A stretch of DNA of 64,000 nt from NCBI GenBank assembly GCA_000270325.1, contig BA000048.1:1170981-1234980 (forward strand), given 5' to 3'. A program made the translations under genes and the position numbers. This stretch comes from Candidatus Caldarchaeum subterraneum. GTDB taxonomy: Archaea > Thermoproteota > Nitrososphaeria_A > Caldarchaeales > Caldarchaeaceae. Within the stretch, counting starts at the first letter, position 1, and each line of letters opens with the position of its first letter. The notes under the pieces are model-generated. The model was not told the DNA's origin. It ran no database searches and saw nothing but the letters and a program-made list of their open reading frames with translations. Positions 27,118 through 35,561 of the stretch are shown piece after piece.

Positions 27118-29781
27118 ATGTCTTCGAATGGTTTAGTCGGGCTCTTCGAGGAATTCAAAAACTTGGGCAAGTTTGAACTCGGTGGCAAAGGCTATGGCCT
27201 TGTGCAGATGAGCGCGATTGGATTACCTGTTCCCCCGGGGATTATTATTCTAACCACGGCTTGCAAGATGTATTATCGTGAGGGTGGAAGGATTCCGGAA
27301 GGGTTGTTTGAGGAGCTGATGGAAAAGCTGAGAATTTTGGAGAAAAAAGTGGGGAAAAGGCTGGGAGACCCCAGTAACCCTCTTCTCCTATCCGTGAGGT
27401 CTGGCGCTCCTTACTCGATGCCGGGAATGATGGATACAATTCTCAACCTCGGCATCAACGACGCCGTTGCCGAGGGATTGGCTAAATTAACCGGTGACCG
27501 GCGGTTTGCCTACGACGCATACAGACGTTTCATCCAGATGTTCGCCCGCATCGCCATGGGTGTAAAAACCGACAGATTCGAAAAAATTCTTGAAGAGACG
27601 AAGCAGAGGCTAGGCGTAAGGTTCGACATAGAGATTCCCGCGGAGGAGTTGCGGAAAATTGTTGAAGAGTTTAAACGCATAGTCAAAGAGGAGACTGGGA
27701 GGGAGCTGCCTCAAGACCCCTCGGAACAGCTTAAGATGGCTGTCGAAGCGGTGTTCAAGTCCTGGAACAATCCACGAGCAATCGAGTATAGAAAGTTCTA
27801 CAAAATACCTGACGACCTTGGCACAGCAGTCAACATCCAGATGATGGTTTTCGGCAACCTTGGCGAAAACTCCGGCACCGGCGTCGGCTTCACACGCGAC
27901 CCTTCAACAGGTGAGAAAAAGCTCTTCGGAGAATACTTGCCAAAGGCGCAGGGCGAGGATGTGGTCGCTGGAATAAGAACGCCCTATCCACTCTCACAGG
28001 TTGAGCCGCAGCTTTATCGGCAGCTATTGGAGATGGCTGAGAAACTTGAGAAACACTTCCGAGACATGCAGGATTTCGAATTTACGGTGGAGAACGGAAA
28101 ACTCTATCTCCTACAGACAAGAAACGGGAAGAGAACAGCGCAGGCCGCGGTCAAGATAGCTGTTGACATGTTTGAAGAGGGGCTGATAACTGCTGAGGAG
28201 GCTCTGTTAAGGGTGGAGCCGAAGGAGCTTAACCAGCTTCTTCACCGACGAATCGACGCATCGTTCAAGGGGAAACCCATAGCAAAAGGCCTCAACGCCT
28301 CGCCCGGAGCCGCGACAGGCAAAGTGGTCTTCGACACCGATGAGGCCGCGGAAAGAGGTAACAAGGGAGAGAAAGTTATCCTTGTGAGGCCTGAGACAAC
28401 CCCCGAGGACATCAAAGGGATTATTGCAGCGCAGGGGGTTTTGACATCACGTGGAGGAATGACGAGCCATGCAGCCGTTGTGGCCCGTGGAATGGGCAAG
28501 CCAGCTGTCGTGGGATGTGAAAGCATCAAGATAAACATGGATGAACAATTGTTTGTAACGGCTGATGGGGTGACTGTGCGACACGATGATGTGATAACGA
28601 TAGATGGCTCGACGGGCAACGTCTACCTCGGAGAGGCTCCCACCACAGAGCCTGAGATGACCGGGGAACTCAACAAGCTTCTCAGTCTTGCAGACCGTTT
28701 CAGGAGGCTTGGTGTAAGAGCTAACGCAGACACACCCGAGGCAGCCGCCAGGGCGAGGTCTTTCGGCGCGGAGGGCATAGGGCTCTGCAGAACCGAGCGG
28801 ATGTTCAACGCCCCCGAGAGGCTACCTATTGTCCGCGAAATGATAATGGCTGAAACATCTGAAGAACGACGGCGGGCTCTTGAGAAGCTTCTCCCATTCC
28901 AAGTCGGCGACTTCATAGGCATATTCACCGCGATGAAGGGGCTGCCTGTGACGGTGCGTCTGCTCGACCTGCCTCTACACGAATTCCTTCCACCGGCCGA
29001 GGAGATACTGAAGGAGATGTTTGAGCTTGTCCAAAAGCCGGGAAACGAGAAGGAAATCGCAGCTAGACAGGAGCTTCTCAGGAAGGTTCTGGCACTCAAG
29101 GAGCATAACCCGATGCTGGGGCATCGTGGATGCCGACTGGCCATACGGTATCCAGAGATTTATGAGATGCAGGTGCGTGCGATACTGACAGCCGCCATAG
29201 AGGTTCGGAGACGACACGGCGAGACAGCGAAAATCCAAATCATGCTACCGCTGGTAAGCGAGAAGAACGAGCTCGCATATCTGCGAAAAATAATCGAGGA
29301 AACGGCTGAGAAGCTGTTCAAAGAGCTTGGCGAGAGAATTGACTACAAGGTGGGCACGATGATTGAGACGCCGAGAGCGGCTTTGACGGCAGCGGAGATA
29401 GCTGAGGTCGCAGACTTCTTCTCATTTGGTACCAACGACCTCACCCAGACGACCTATGGCTTCAGCAGAGACGACGCAGAGGCCAAGTTCATGGCAGACT
29501 ATCTCGAGAAAAACATCGTGAAACACAACCCCTTCGAATCCATCGACACCCGTGGAGTAGGCAGGCTTGTTGAAATGGCTACAGCCGAGGGAAAAAAGGC
29601 CAACCCCCACCTCGAAGTGGGCATCTGTGGAGAACACGGAGGCGACCCGGACAGCGTCAAATTCTTCCACAAAGCAGGCCTCGACTACGTTAGCGCCTCA
29701 CCATATAGAGTGCCCATAGCTCGGCTTGCCGCTGCACAGGCCGCCGTCGGCGAAGGCGTAAAAATCGCGGCCACCGTTTAG
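27118..29781 (+). CDS. ppdK: pyruvate, phosphate dikinase
   Basis: An 887-residue PPDK, full length for the family. It interconverts pyruvate, ATP and Pi with PEP, AMP and PPi. The N-terminal ATP-grasp domain has SVRSGAPYSMPGMMDT. The swivelling phosphohistidine is H451 in GGMTSHAAVV. The C-terminal PEP/pyruvate barrel carries the catalytic C837 in GICGEHGGDP. With malic enzyme at 0.6-1.9 kb it links C4 acids to PEP. The message is probably leaderless, from a palindromic promoter. Its stop interlocks with the opposite gene's stop in TTAG. Confidence 0.97.
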   Translation: MSSNGLVGLFEEFKNLGKFELGGKGYGLVQMSAIGLPVPPGIIILTTACKMYYREGGRIPEGLFEELMEKLRILEKKVGKRLGDPSNPLLLSVRSGAPYSMPGMMDTILNLGINDAVAEGLAKLTGDRRFAYDAYRRFIQMFARIAMGVKTDRFEKILEETKQRLGVRFDIEIPAEELRKIVEEFKRIVKEETGRELPQDPSEQLKMAVEAVFKSWNNPRAIEYRKFYKIPDDLGTAVNIQMMVFGNLGENSGTGVGFTRDPSTGEKKLFGEYLPKAQGEDVVAGIRTPYPLSQVEPQLYRQLLEMAEKLEKHFRDMQDFEFTVENGKLYLLQTRNGKRTAQAAVKIAVDMFEEGLITAEEALLRVEPKELNQLLHRRIDASFKGKPIAKGLNASPGAATGKVVFDTDEAAERGNKGEKVILVRPETTPEDIKGIIAAQGVLTSRGGMTSHAAVVARGMGKPAVVGCESIKINMDEQLFVTADGVTVRHDDVITIDGSTGNVYLGEAPTTEPEMTGELNKLLSLADRFRRLGVRANADTPEAAARARSFGAEGIGLCRTERMFNAPERLPIVREMIMAETSEERRRALEKLLPFQVGDFIGIFTAMKGLPVTVRLLDLPLHEFLPPAEEILKEMFELVQKPGNEKEIAARQELLRKVLALKEHNPMLGHRGCRLAIRYPEIYEMQVRAILTAAIEVRRRHGETAKIQIMLPLVSEKNELAYLRKIIEETAEKLFKELGERIDYKVGTMIETPRAALTAAEIAEVADFFSFGTNDLTQTTYGFSRDDAEAKFMADYLEKNIVKHNPFESIDTRGVGRLVEMATAEGKKANPHLEVGICGEHGGDPDSVKFFHKAGLDYVSASPYRVPIARLAAAQAAVGEGVKIAATV

Positions 29782-30194
29782 ACGGTTTCAAACTCTTTTT
29801 GACGTGCCTCTCCTTGAACTAATCTATAGCGTGCCAAGTTTCCGCTCCCCGTTCTCTCCAGCCACCCTCTCTCGGCGAGCCTAGCCAAATAGGTGGAAGC
29901 GGTGCTGAGGGGGATTGGTTCACGGAACTCATACTGGTAGGCCTCCGCTATTTCGCGGGAAGTGAAGAAAGAGTAGGGGAAATGCTTCTCTATGACGCTC
30001 ATTAGCTTGGTTAGTTTGTTGCCGCGGATGTTTTCACCCTGTTCAGGTGCTCCGCTCACGAGTTCGAGAAAATCAGCAAGCTGGTAGAGCTTCTCCCGCG
30101 TGAGAGAGCCCTCAAACGTTATGGCTATCTTATCCCCGTCGCCTGTCTCCATCTCAAACTTGACCTTCTTTCTCCGCGGCGCCAACTCAGCCAA
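29778..30194 (-). CDS. winged-helix DNA-binding protein
   Basis: A 138-residue protein. The first half is a beta-rich segment (FEMETGDGDKIAITFEG), and the second half looks like a winged helix: FTSREIAEAYQYEF, LSTASTYLARLAERGWLERTGSGNLARYRL. It is a probable transcription regulator of unknown target. It lies between ppdK, with which it shares interlocked stop codons, and PCNA on the diverging side. Confidence 0.7.
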   Translation of the reverse strand: MAELAPRRKKVKFEMETGDGDKIAITFEGSLTREKLYQLADFLELVSGAPEQGENIRGNKLTKLMSVIEKHFPYSFFTSREIAEAYQYEFREPIPLSTASTYLARLAERGWLERTGSGNLARYRLVQGEARQKEFETV

Positions 30195-30294
30195 ACCCCG
30201 CTAACTAGCGCCGGCTTTTATCCGTTGGATGGCCAAAGCCCCCCTTCATAATCTCCTGTAATCACCTCAACAATACCACGGTCATACAGTACAA

Positions 30295-30304
30295 GAATAT
30301 ATTC
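30295..30304 (+). promoter_or_regulatory. TATA box of the PCNA gene
   Basis: GAATATATTC, itself a 10-base palindrome, is centred about 26 bases ahead of the PCNA ATG at 30326. The spacing fits a leaderless transcript. Confidence 0.6.
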
Positions 30305-30325
30305 ACCTGTTCACCACTTGACGGC

Positions 30326-31096
30326 ATGAGCGAATCGCAGCCTACCTTCAAGCTAACCCTACCATCGGCAGACTACTTCGCATCCATCGTGAAAGCCATC
30401 TCAGCTGTAGTGGATGAAGGCTCCTTCACAGCCGATAGCGAGTCTCTCAAGCTCACGGGAATGGACCCCGCACACGTTAGCCTCGTCAACTTTGTTTTCA
30501 ACCGTGAAGCGGCGGAGGAATATGTCTGCGAGAAACCGGTTGAGATCAAGGTTAACATTTCTTCGCTCTACAAGTTTTTGAAGAGGGCTGGAAACGAATC
30601 TCTAACTATCGAGTATGATGAGGATAACAAGCGTCTCACAATTGTGTTCGTAAACACAGCCGCACGCAAGGAAAGGAGGTTCGTGATGAGCACACTTGAG
30701 CCGGGCGCGGGGCCGACACCAATTCCCAAGCTCACCTTCGATGCAAAATGCAGAGTCGACACCGCGGCGTTCTACGAGGCAGTAGACGACGCAACCATCG
30801 TCAGCGACTACGCGCGAATCATCATCAGGCCAAACGAGCTGGTCATATCGAGTAAAAGCGATGTCCAGACTCATGTTACACGGCTCGAGAAAGACGGCAG
30901 CCTCGTCCACGAAATCTCTACGGACAAAGAGGTCTCAGCCAGCTTCAGCCTCGCCTACCTCGAGAAAATAATGTCAGCCAGCAAAACGCTCTCCGACGAA
31001 ACAGGAATAGAACTCTCAACAAACAAGCCGATCAAACTCAGCTTCCCCCTCACAGGCGGCAAAATAGAATTCCTGATAGCCCCCCGCCTCGAATAA
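30326..31096 (+). CDS. pcn: DNA polymerase sliding clamp PCNA
   Basis: A 256-residue PCNA. It forms a ring that tethers polymerases and other DNA enzymes. Family motifs include LKLTGMDPAHVSLV near residues 44-57, SLTIEYDEDNKRLTIVF and the C-terminal PIKLSFPLTGGKIEFLIAPR. The length is normal. Likely partners encoded here include NucS. Only one PCNA is present in the window. Confidence 0.96.
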   Translation: MSESQPTFKLTLPSADYFASIVKAISAVVDEGSFTADSESLKLTGMDPAHVSLVNFVFNREAAEEYVCEKPVEIKVNISSLYKFLKRAGNESLTIEYDEDNKRLTIVFVNTAARKERRFVMSTLEPGAGPTPIPKLTFDAKCRVDTAAFYEAVDDATIVSDYARIIIRPNELVISSKSDVQTHVTRLEKDGSLVHEISTDKEVSASFSLAYLEKIMSASKTLSDETGIELSTNKPIKLSFPLTGGKIEFLIAPRLE

Positions 31097-31128
31097 ACAT
31101 ATTATACAACCCTCAGAAAAGTAAAACA

Positions 31129-31204
31129 GGGGCCGTGGTCCAGCTTGGTCTAAGATGCGCGGCTCGGGCCCGCGAGGTCGTGGGTTCAAATCCCACCGGC
31201 CCCA
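31129..31204 (+). tRNA. tRNA-Pro (anticodon CGG), no intron
   Basis: A 76-base cloverleaf. The acceptor stem GGGGCCG (31129-31135) pairs with CGGCCCC (31197-31203), with discriminator A at 31204. The anticodon stem CGCGG/CCGCG (31158-31162, 31170-31174) encloses loop CTCGGGC, with anticodon CGG at 31165-31167. The T arm is GTGGG TTCAAAT CCCAC (31180-31196). CCA is not encoded. There is no intron at position 37/38. Confidence 0.95.
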
Positions 31205-31277
31205 CAGCCGGGGCTGCAGCGTGTCTTTGTTGTCTCGGTAACCTTTTTAGATTGGATTTTGATAGAGTCACTTGTTC

Positions 31278-32372
31278 ATGGGTTTTGTATACGACGGCGT
31301 CATCGACTCGTTGAAGCTGACGGTGGAGAAGCACTTCAACGTGGCGAACACGTATTTTGAGGCGGGTGTGTTGACGTTTGAGGTTCTCGACGGAGAAATC
31401 AAGACGGCCTTCAAAAATTGTTTAGCGGAGCTCAAGAAAATAGGTTTCCTCGCCTCCGCGCGACGTGAACAATCGGTTATCAAGTTGCGCGTTTTTCCAT
31501 ACAATAGGCCCACTAGGAACGATGTCAAGATACCTCTGGTCCTCGCCACAGCAACTGTGGGAACCGTCACCGTAGACGGAATCCTCAGGTCGAGCAGCCC
31601 AATCTTCAGCATAATTTCGCCGGGTTTCGGGCTAAACTCCATTATAGTGAACGGAGTACTTTTTTCACTGGCCCTGCTCGGTATAATCTTTATCCATGAA
31701 ATGGGTCACAAGATTTCCGCCAAAATAGACGGTGTCGCGGCAAGCCTCCCCTACTTTATTCCAGGGTTGCCGGGCGTTTTACCTACATTGGGGGCTGTTA
31801 TTTTCCAGAAGGAGCCGTTGGCTAACAGGGATGATATGTTTGACTTGGGTGTGAGCGGCCCTGTGGCCGGGTTTGTTGTCGCAGTCTTGGTTACTTTCCT
31901 CGCTTTTGAGACCGCTGTCTGGGTGCCTGTAGACCGTTACCAACAGGTTTTAGAGACCATCTCTGGTCAAGGCGCTTTCGTGCAGCCGCCTCTGATTTTT
32001 TACCTGATCGGGATGTTTTATGAGAGGCAGGGCTATGTTCCGTTTTTCATGACCGTGGGATTTGCGGCATGGCTGGGGATGGTTGTCACTGCGTTGAACC
32101 TTATGCCGATTTGGCAGCTGGACGGTGGCAGAATATTTAGAAGCTTCCTCTCACGGCGGCAGCATATGATTGCGTCTTACGCGGCTTTGGCGCTTTTGGT
32201 TTTGGCGGGTTATTATTTCATGGCTCTTCTGCTGATTTTGATGATGGGGCGGAGCGTGGACATCGTTCCTCTAGACGAGGTTTCTCCCCTCTCTTTCTGG
32301 CGAAAAATTTCGCTAATCGGCGTTGCCGCTATGTTTGTCCTCAGCTTCGTCCCCCTCAGCCGCATATTCTAA
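31278..32372 (+). CDS. site-2 protease family membrane metalloprotease (M50)
   Basis: A roughly 364-residue integral membrane protein. The zinc-binding HEMGH is at residues 140-144 in a transmembrane helix (GIIFIHEMGHKIS). The second family motif, NLMPIWQLDGGR, with its zinc-ligand aspartate, lies further on. Site-2 proteases cut substrates within membranes. The first 75 residues form a soluble domain of unknown role. The ATG at 31278 is preferred over a TTG six bases upstream. The end overlaps the convergent LarA-like gene by 60 bases. Confidence 0.9.
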   Translation: MGFVYDGVIDSLKLTVEKHFNVANTYFEAGVLTFEVLDGEIKTAFKNCLAELKKIGFLASARREQSVIKLRVFPYNRPTRNDVKIPLVLATATVGTVTVDGILRSSSPIFSIISPGFGLNSIIVNGVLFSLALLGIIFIHEMGHKISAKIDGVAASLPYFIPGLPGVLPTLGAVIFQKEPLANRDDMFDLGVSGPVAGFVVAVLVTFLAFETAVWVPVDRYQQVLETISGQGAFVQPPLIFYLIGMFYERQGYVPFFMTVGFAAWLGMVVTALNLMPIWQLDGGRIFRSFLSRRQHMIASYAALALLVLAGYYFMALLLILMMGRSVDIVPLDEVSPLSFWRKISLIGVAAMFVLSFVPLSRIF

Positions 32373-33377
32373 AACCCGCGTCCCAACTCCGTTCTCCACA
32401 AAAAGCACATGGGCCTCCCTTGACTTGAGCCGACGTGCATAGGTCATCGCTTGGTCGAGTGTATCGAACTGTCTTGCTGCGAGGAGATGGCTTACAATAG
32501 ATGAGGGGAGAGCTGTGACGAGACACATTCTTTGACGAGACGCAACCAACCGCCACGATTCGATGTCTTTAGCCAAACAACGGTTGTCTATCTGCATCTT
32601 GTTTAGAAGAGCGTCGATGAATGTTTTTCCTCCAAGTCCTTCGGAGCATTCGAGTGCGAGAATGAAAACCTTGTTCTCTTGGAGCTCCAGCACCGTGCTC
32701 GCGATGTTTGAACATGTTTGAAGCCTCGAGTCAACTGGGTGTCCAGGGCCTCCTACAACAACGACCTGAGGCTCTTTAGAAGGAGTGTATGCGGATGTTC
32801 TCATCACCTCGTTTCTCAATTCGGTGTCAGAGACGTCATCTCCTGAATAGACCTCGGACACCACCCCTCCTCTGCCCACAACAGGTGCGACGACGCAGCT
32901 GAAGGTCCTGAGCCCAACTGTCTCGAGAAAATCCTCATGAGTCAGCACATCGCCATTCCAATAAACCGCTGGGGAAACAACAACAACATCGGAATACTCA
33001 TCCAAAGAATTTGATGGGAGAGCCGAGATTTTTCCCACACCATGTTCAGATACAATTGTCTTAACCATGTTCACCAAAACTTTTTCAATGCTTTCATCAC
33101 AGTATCTCCATCCCGAGACAAACACCTCCAACCCCTCCAAGCTACCACCATTTTTTCTGACAGCATCAAGCACCGTCTCTACCACTTTATCGAACCCTGT
33201 CAAGCCATGCACATAGTCAATTATGATGGCGCGTGTCTCTGAAGATATGTGTTTCATGAGATTCTCCACCAGTTTCTCGGAATTGTTCCATTGTTTCGCC
33301 GGCTCTAGCACCTCGAAGTTGTCCTCGAGGTCTGTGAAGATCATGGTGCGTCCGTAGCGTAACCAGAGCTCAACCAT
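32313..33377 (-). CDS. LarA-family protein with degenerate active site
   Basis: A 354-residue protein that aligns by eye with nickel-dependent lactate racemase LarA. The best match is C-terminal: GGPGHPVDSRLQ, ALECSEGLGGKTF and FDTLDQAMTYARR correspond to LarA segments in the same order. The N-terminal strand AIIIDYVHGLTGFDKVV sits where LarA has its SDHTRP motif, but the HTRP residues are not kept. The LarA GFSGGRKS segment, whose lysine anchors the nickel-pincer cofactor, has no counterpart. It is about 70 residues shorter than LarA. It is probably not a racemase; its function is unknown. Confidence 0.65.
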   Translation of the reverse strand: MVELWLRYGRTMIFTDLEDNFEVLEPAKQWNNSEKLVENLMKHISSETRAIIIDYVHGLTGFDKVVETVLDAVRKNGGSLEGLEVFVSGWRYCDESIEKVLVNMVKTIVSEHGVGKISALPSNSLDEYSDVVVVSPAVYWNGDVLTHEDFLETVGLRTFSCVVAPVVGRGGVVSEVYSGDDVSDTELRNEVMRTSAYTPSKEPQVVVVGGPGHPVDSRLQTCSNIASTVLELQENKVFILALECSEGLGGKTFIDALLNKMQIDNRCLAKDIESWRLVASRQRMCLVTALPSSIVSHLLAARQFDTLDQAMTYARRLKSREAHVLFVENGVGTRVLEYAAEGDEAEDKHSGNAD

Positions 33378-33400
33378 CCAGTTTCAATATGGCGGCTAAC

Positions 33401-33408
33401 ATAAATAT
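33401..33408 (+). promoter_or_regulatory. TATA box of the F420 gene cluster
   Basis: ATAAATAT is centred about 26 bases before the ATG at 33431. This supports that start over the in-frame ATGs further upstream and suggests a leaderless operon message. Confidence 0.55.
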
Positions 33409-33430
33409 GGTTTTGCAGGTTGGTTGTTTG

Positions 33431-34048
33431 ATGGATTTCCTCACGCTGATTAAAAGTAGGCGGAGCTCGAAGAGCCTTGGTGTGGGTGAGGTTCCTTTTG
33501 AGGTTGTTTTGAAGGCTTTGGAGGCGGGTGTGTGGGCAGCTAATGCGCATAACGCTCAGCCGTGGAGGTTTGTGGTGGTTTCTGACCCTGATGTGAAGAG
33601 GAGGCTTATCGAGGAGATGGGCCGGGAGTGGCTATCCGACCTCTTGGCTGATGGCGTCGATGAGGCGAAGGCTAGGCAGATAGTCGAGTCCTCTAACGGC
33701 AGAAGCATGAGGGCCTCGTACATCATAGTCGCCTGTTTATGCATGCGTGACATGGATGTCTACTGGGATTCCAAACGCAGTAGATGCGAGTATGTTATGG
33801 GTGTGCAGAGCGTTGCAGCCGCGTTGCAGAACATTCTGCTAGCGGTTCATGCCTTGGGTTATGGCGCGTGCTGGCGTTGTTCTCCGCTTTTCGCACCCGA
33901 GGCTGTTAAACGTGTTCTGGGTTTGCCGAGCAGCTATGAGCCTATGGCCTTCGTGGAAATTGGGCTTAGAGGGGGAGAGACGACAGGGCGGAGAAAACCA
34001 CTGGGCGAGGTTGCTTCACTCAATCGATGTGGTGAACCGATTTGTTGA
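33431..34048 (+). CDS. nitroreductase-family protein, possible dehydro-F420-0 reductase (FbiB C-domain-like)
   Basis: A 205-residue FMN-dependent nitroreductase-fold protein, starting MDFLTLIKSRRSSKSLG. ANAHNAQPWRFVVV is the FMN-phosphate-binding motif, and LPSSYEPMAFVEIGLRG is near the C-terminus. Its stop overlaps the cofD start by four bases (TTGA), and cofC follows. In mycobacteria the C-terminal domain of FbiB is a nitroreductase-fold enzyme that reduces dehydro-F420-0. Position and fold suggest the same reaction here, without the gamma-glutamyl ligase domain. This assignment is inference. Confidence 0.7.
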   Translation: MDFLTLIKSRRSSKSLGVGEVPFEVVLKALEAGVWAANAHNAQPWRFVVVSDPDVKRRLIEEMGREWLSDLLADGVDEAKARQIVESSNGRSMRASYIIVACLCMRDMDVYWDSKRSRCEYVMGVQSVAAALQNILLAVHALGYGACWRCSPLFAPEAVKRVLGLPSSYEPMAFVEIGLRGGETTGRRKPLGEVASLNRCGEPIC

Positions 34049-34974
34049 CAGCTCTTGCGGGAGGAGTAGGTGGCTCAAAACTCCTCACAGGCCTCAGACA
34101 CGTCATGTATCCCGAAACAGGGGCCGTCGTGGTCAACACAGCCGACGACGAAAATTTCTACGGGCTCCACGTCTCACCCGACATAGACACAATAATCTAC
34201 CAAATGGCTGGCATAGGCGATGACGCCAAGGGATGGGGCATCAAGGATGACACCTTCAACGTCCTCGAGATGCTAGGCCGCATGGGGCTCGAGACATGGT
34301 TCAAGATAGGTGACAGAGACTTCGCCACACACATTTACCGAACCATCAGGCTAAACGAGGGCGCCTCTCTAACACAGGTCACGGCAGAGCTTGCGGAAAA
34401 GCTTGGTGTCAGCTGGCGAATTCTCCCCATGACCGACGACCCTGTCAAAACGATCGTCGAAACAGAGATTGGCCCGTTGCCTTTTCAAACATATTTCGTC
34501 AAACACCGTTACAGCCTCAAGGTTCATGGCATCCGTTTCCAAGGCATAGAGAAGGCCAAGCCTGTAAAAGAGGTCGTCACGGCTCTGAGCCACGCCCAAC
34601 ACATCATAATACCTCCCAGCAACCCCGTTGTCAGCATCGGGCCAATACTTGCGTTACAGGGTGTGAGAGATTTGTTGAGAAACAGCAACGCCACAATTCT
34701 CGCTGTCTCACCTATCGTAAGAGGACAAGCGCTCCGCGGCCCGGCAGCAGAGCTTATGAAAAGCATGGGATACGAGCCTTCACCTGTTGGAGTAGCAGAG
34801 ATGTACCATGACTTTCTCGACATACTCGTTTTCGACACAGCTGATGAGGAGCTGTTACAGGATGTCAAGAGGCTTGGAGTGAAGCCGTTGACAACAGAGA
34901 CAATCATGGAGAGCTTCGAGGATAGAGTGAAGCTTGCAACCTTCTGTTTGAAGGCCGTTGGATACAGGTCTTGA
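34045..34974 (+). CDS. cofD: 2-phospho-L-lactate transferase CofD
   Basis: A 309-residue CofD, which joins the activated phospholactyl (or phosphoenolpyruvyl) group to Fo in F420 synthesis. The N-terminal LAGGVGGSKLLTGL is the family nucleotide loop; NTADDENFYGLHVSPDIDTI and PPSNPVVSIGPIL are further signatures. It starts with TTG at 34045, overlapping the previous stop as TTGA; TTG at 34042 is an alternative. It overlaps cofC in the same manner. Confidence 0.95.
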   Translation: MTALAGGVGGSKLLTGLRHVMYPETGAVVVNTADDENFYGLHVSPDIDTIIYQMAGIGDDAKGWGIKDDTFNVLEMLGRMGLETWFKIGDRDFATHIYRTIRLNEGASLTQVTAELAEKLGVSWRILPMTDDPVKTIVETEIGPLPFQTYFVKHRYSLKVHGIRFQGIEKAKPVKEVVTALSHAQHIIIPPSNPVVSIGPILALQGVRDLLRNSNATILAVSPIVRGQALRGPAAELMKSMGYEPSPVGVAEMYHDFLDILVFDTADEELLQDVKRLGVKPLTTETIMESFEDRVKLATFCLKAVGYRS

Positions 34975-35561
34975 AGAACGTAGCTATCTTGCCTGTCAAG
35001 AACCTGGCTCAAGCTAAGTCAAGGCTATCAACCGTTCTTCCCATGGATAGTCGTCTGAACCTTGCTAGGAAGCTGTTTAACCACGTGTGGAAAACATGTT
35101 TGGAGGCTGGTCTACGGCCCTACGCAGTAACATCGGATAAAAATCTCGCTGCCGAGCTGGGCAAAAACGCAATACCGGACACGGGCCACGGGCTGAACAG
35201 AGCCATCAAACATGCTCTCGAAACGCTGAAGCCCACAAGCTACTTCATCATTTTACCTGACTTGCCAATGCTAACAGCCACGGACCTTAAGACAATATAT
35301 GAGATTGGTTGTGAATACGTTGTATGTCCCGACAAAAAACTCCGCGGAACAAACATCATTTACGTAAACAAGTGGGATGGGTATCAACCATGCTTCGGGG
35401 TAAACAGTTTCATGAAGCATTTGCGTCTACACATTTGTCCAAAGATTTACTATGGATTGGGCACGGCCCTCGACATAGACGAGCCGAGTGACCTATCTCT
35501 TCTTGCCCTTCTTTCTTCTTCCTCTCCTCGCAAAGACAAACAGCGTGGCTACAAGGATTAG
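34971..35561 (+). CDS. cofC: 2-phospho-L-lactate guanylyltransferase CofC
   Basis: A 196-residue CofC, which activates phospholactate or PEP with GTP for F420 synthesis. It starts TTG, overlapping the cofD stop (TTGA). Family motifs are LPVKNLAQAKSRL at the N-terminus, ILPDLPMLT and CFGVNSFMKHLR. Its last 69 bases overlap the convergent propeller-like gene, and the basic, serine-rich C-terminal tail (SSSSPRKDKQRGYKD) is the translated part of that overlap. Confidence 0.93.
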   Translation: MKNVAILPVKNLAQAKSRLSTVLPMDSRLNLARKLFNHVWKTCLEAGLRPYAVTSDKNLAAELGKNAIPDTGHGLNRAIKHALETLKPTSYFIILPDLPMLTATDLKTIYEIGCEYVVCPDKKLRGTNIIYVNKWDGYQPCFGVNSFMKHLRLHICPKIYYGLGTALDIDEPSDLSLLALLSSSSPRKDKQRGYKD

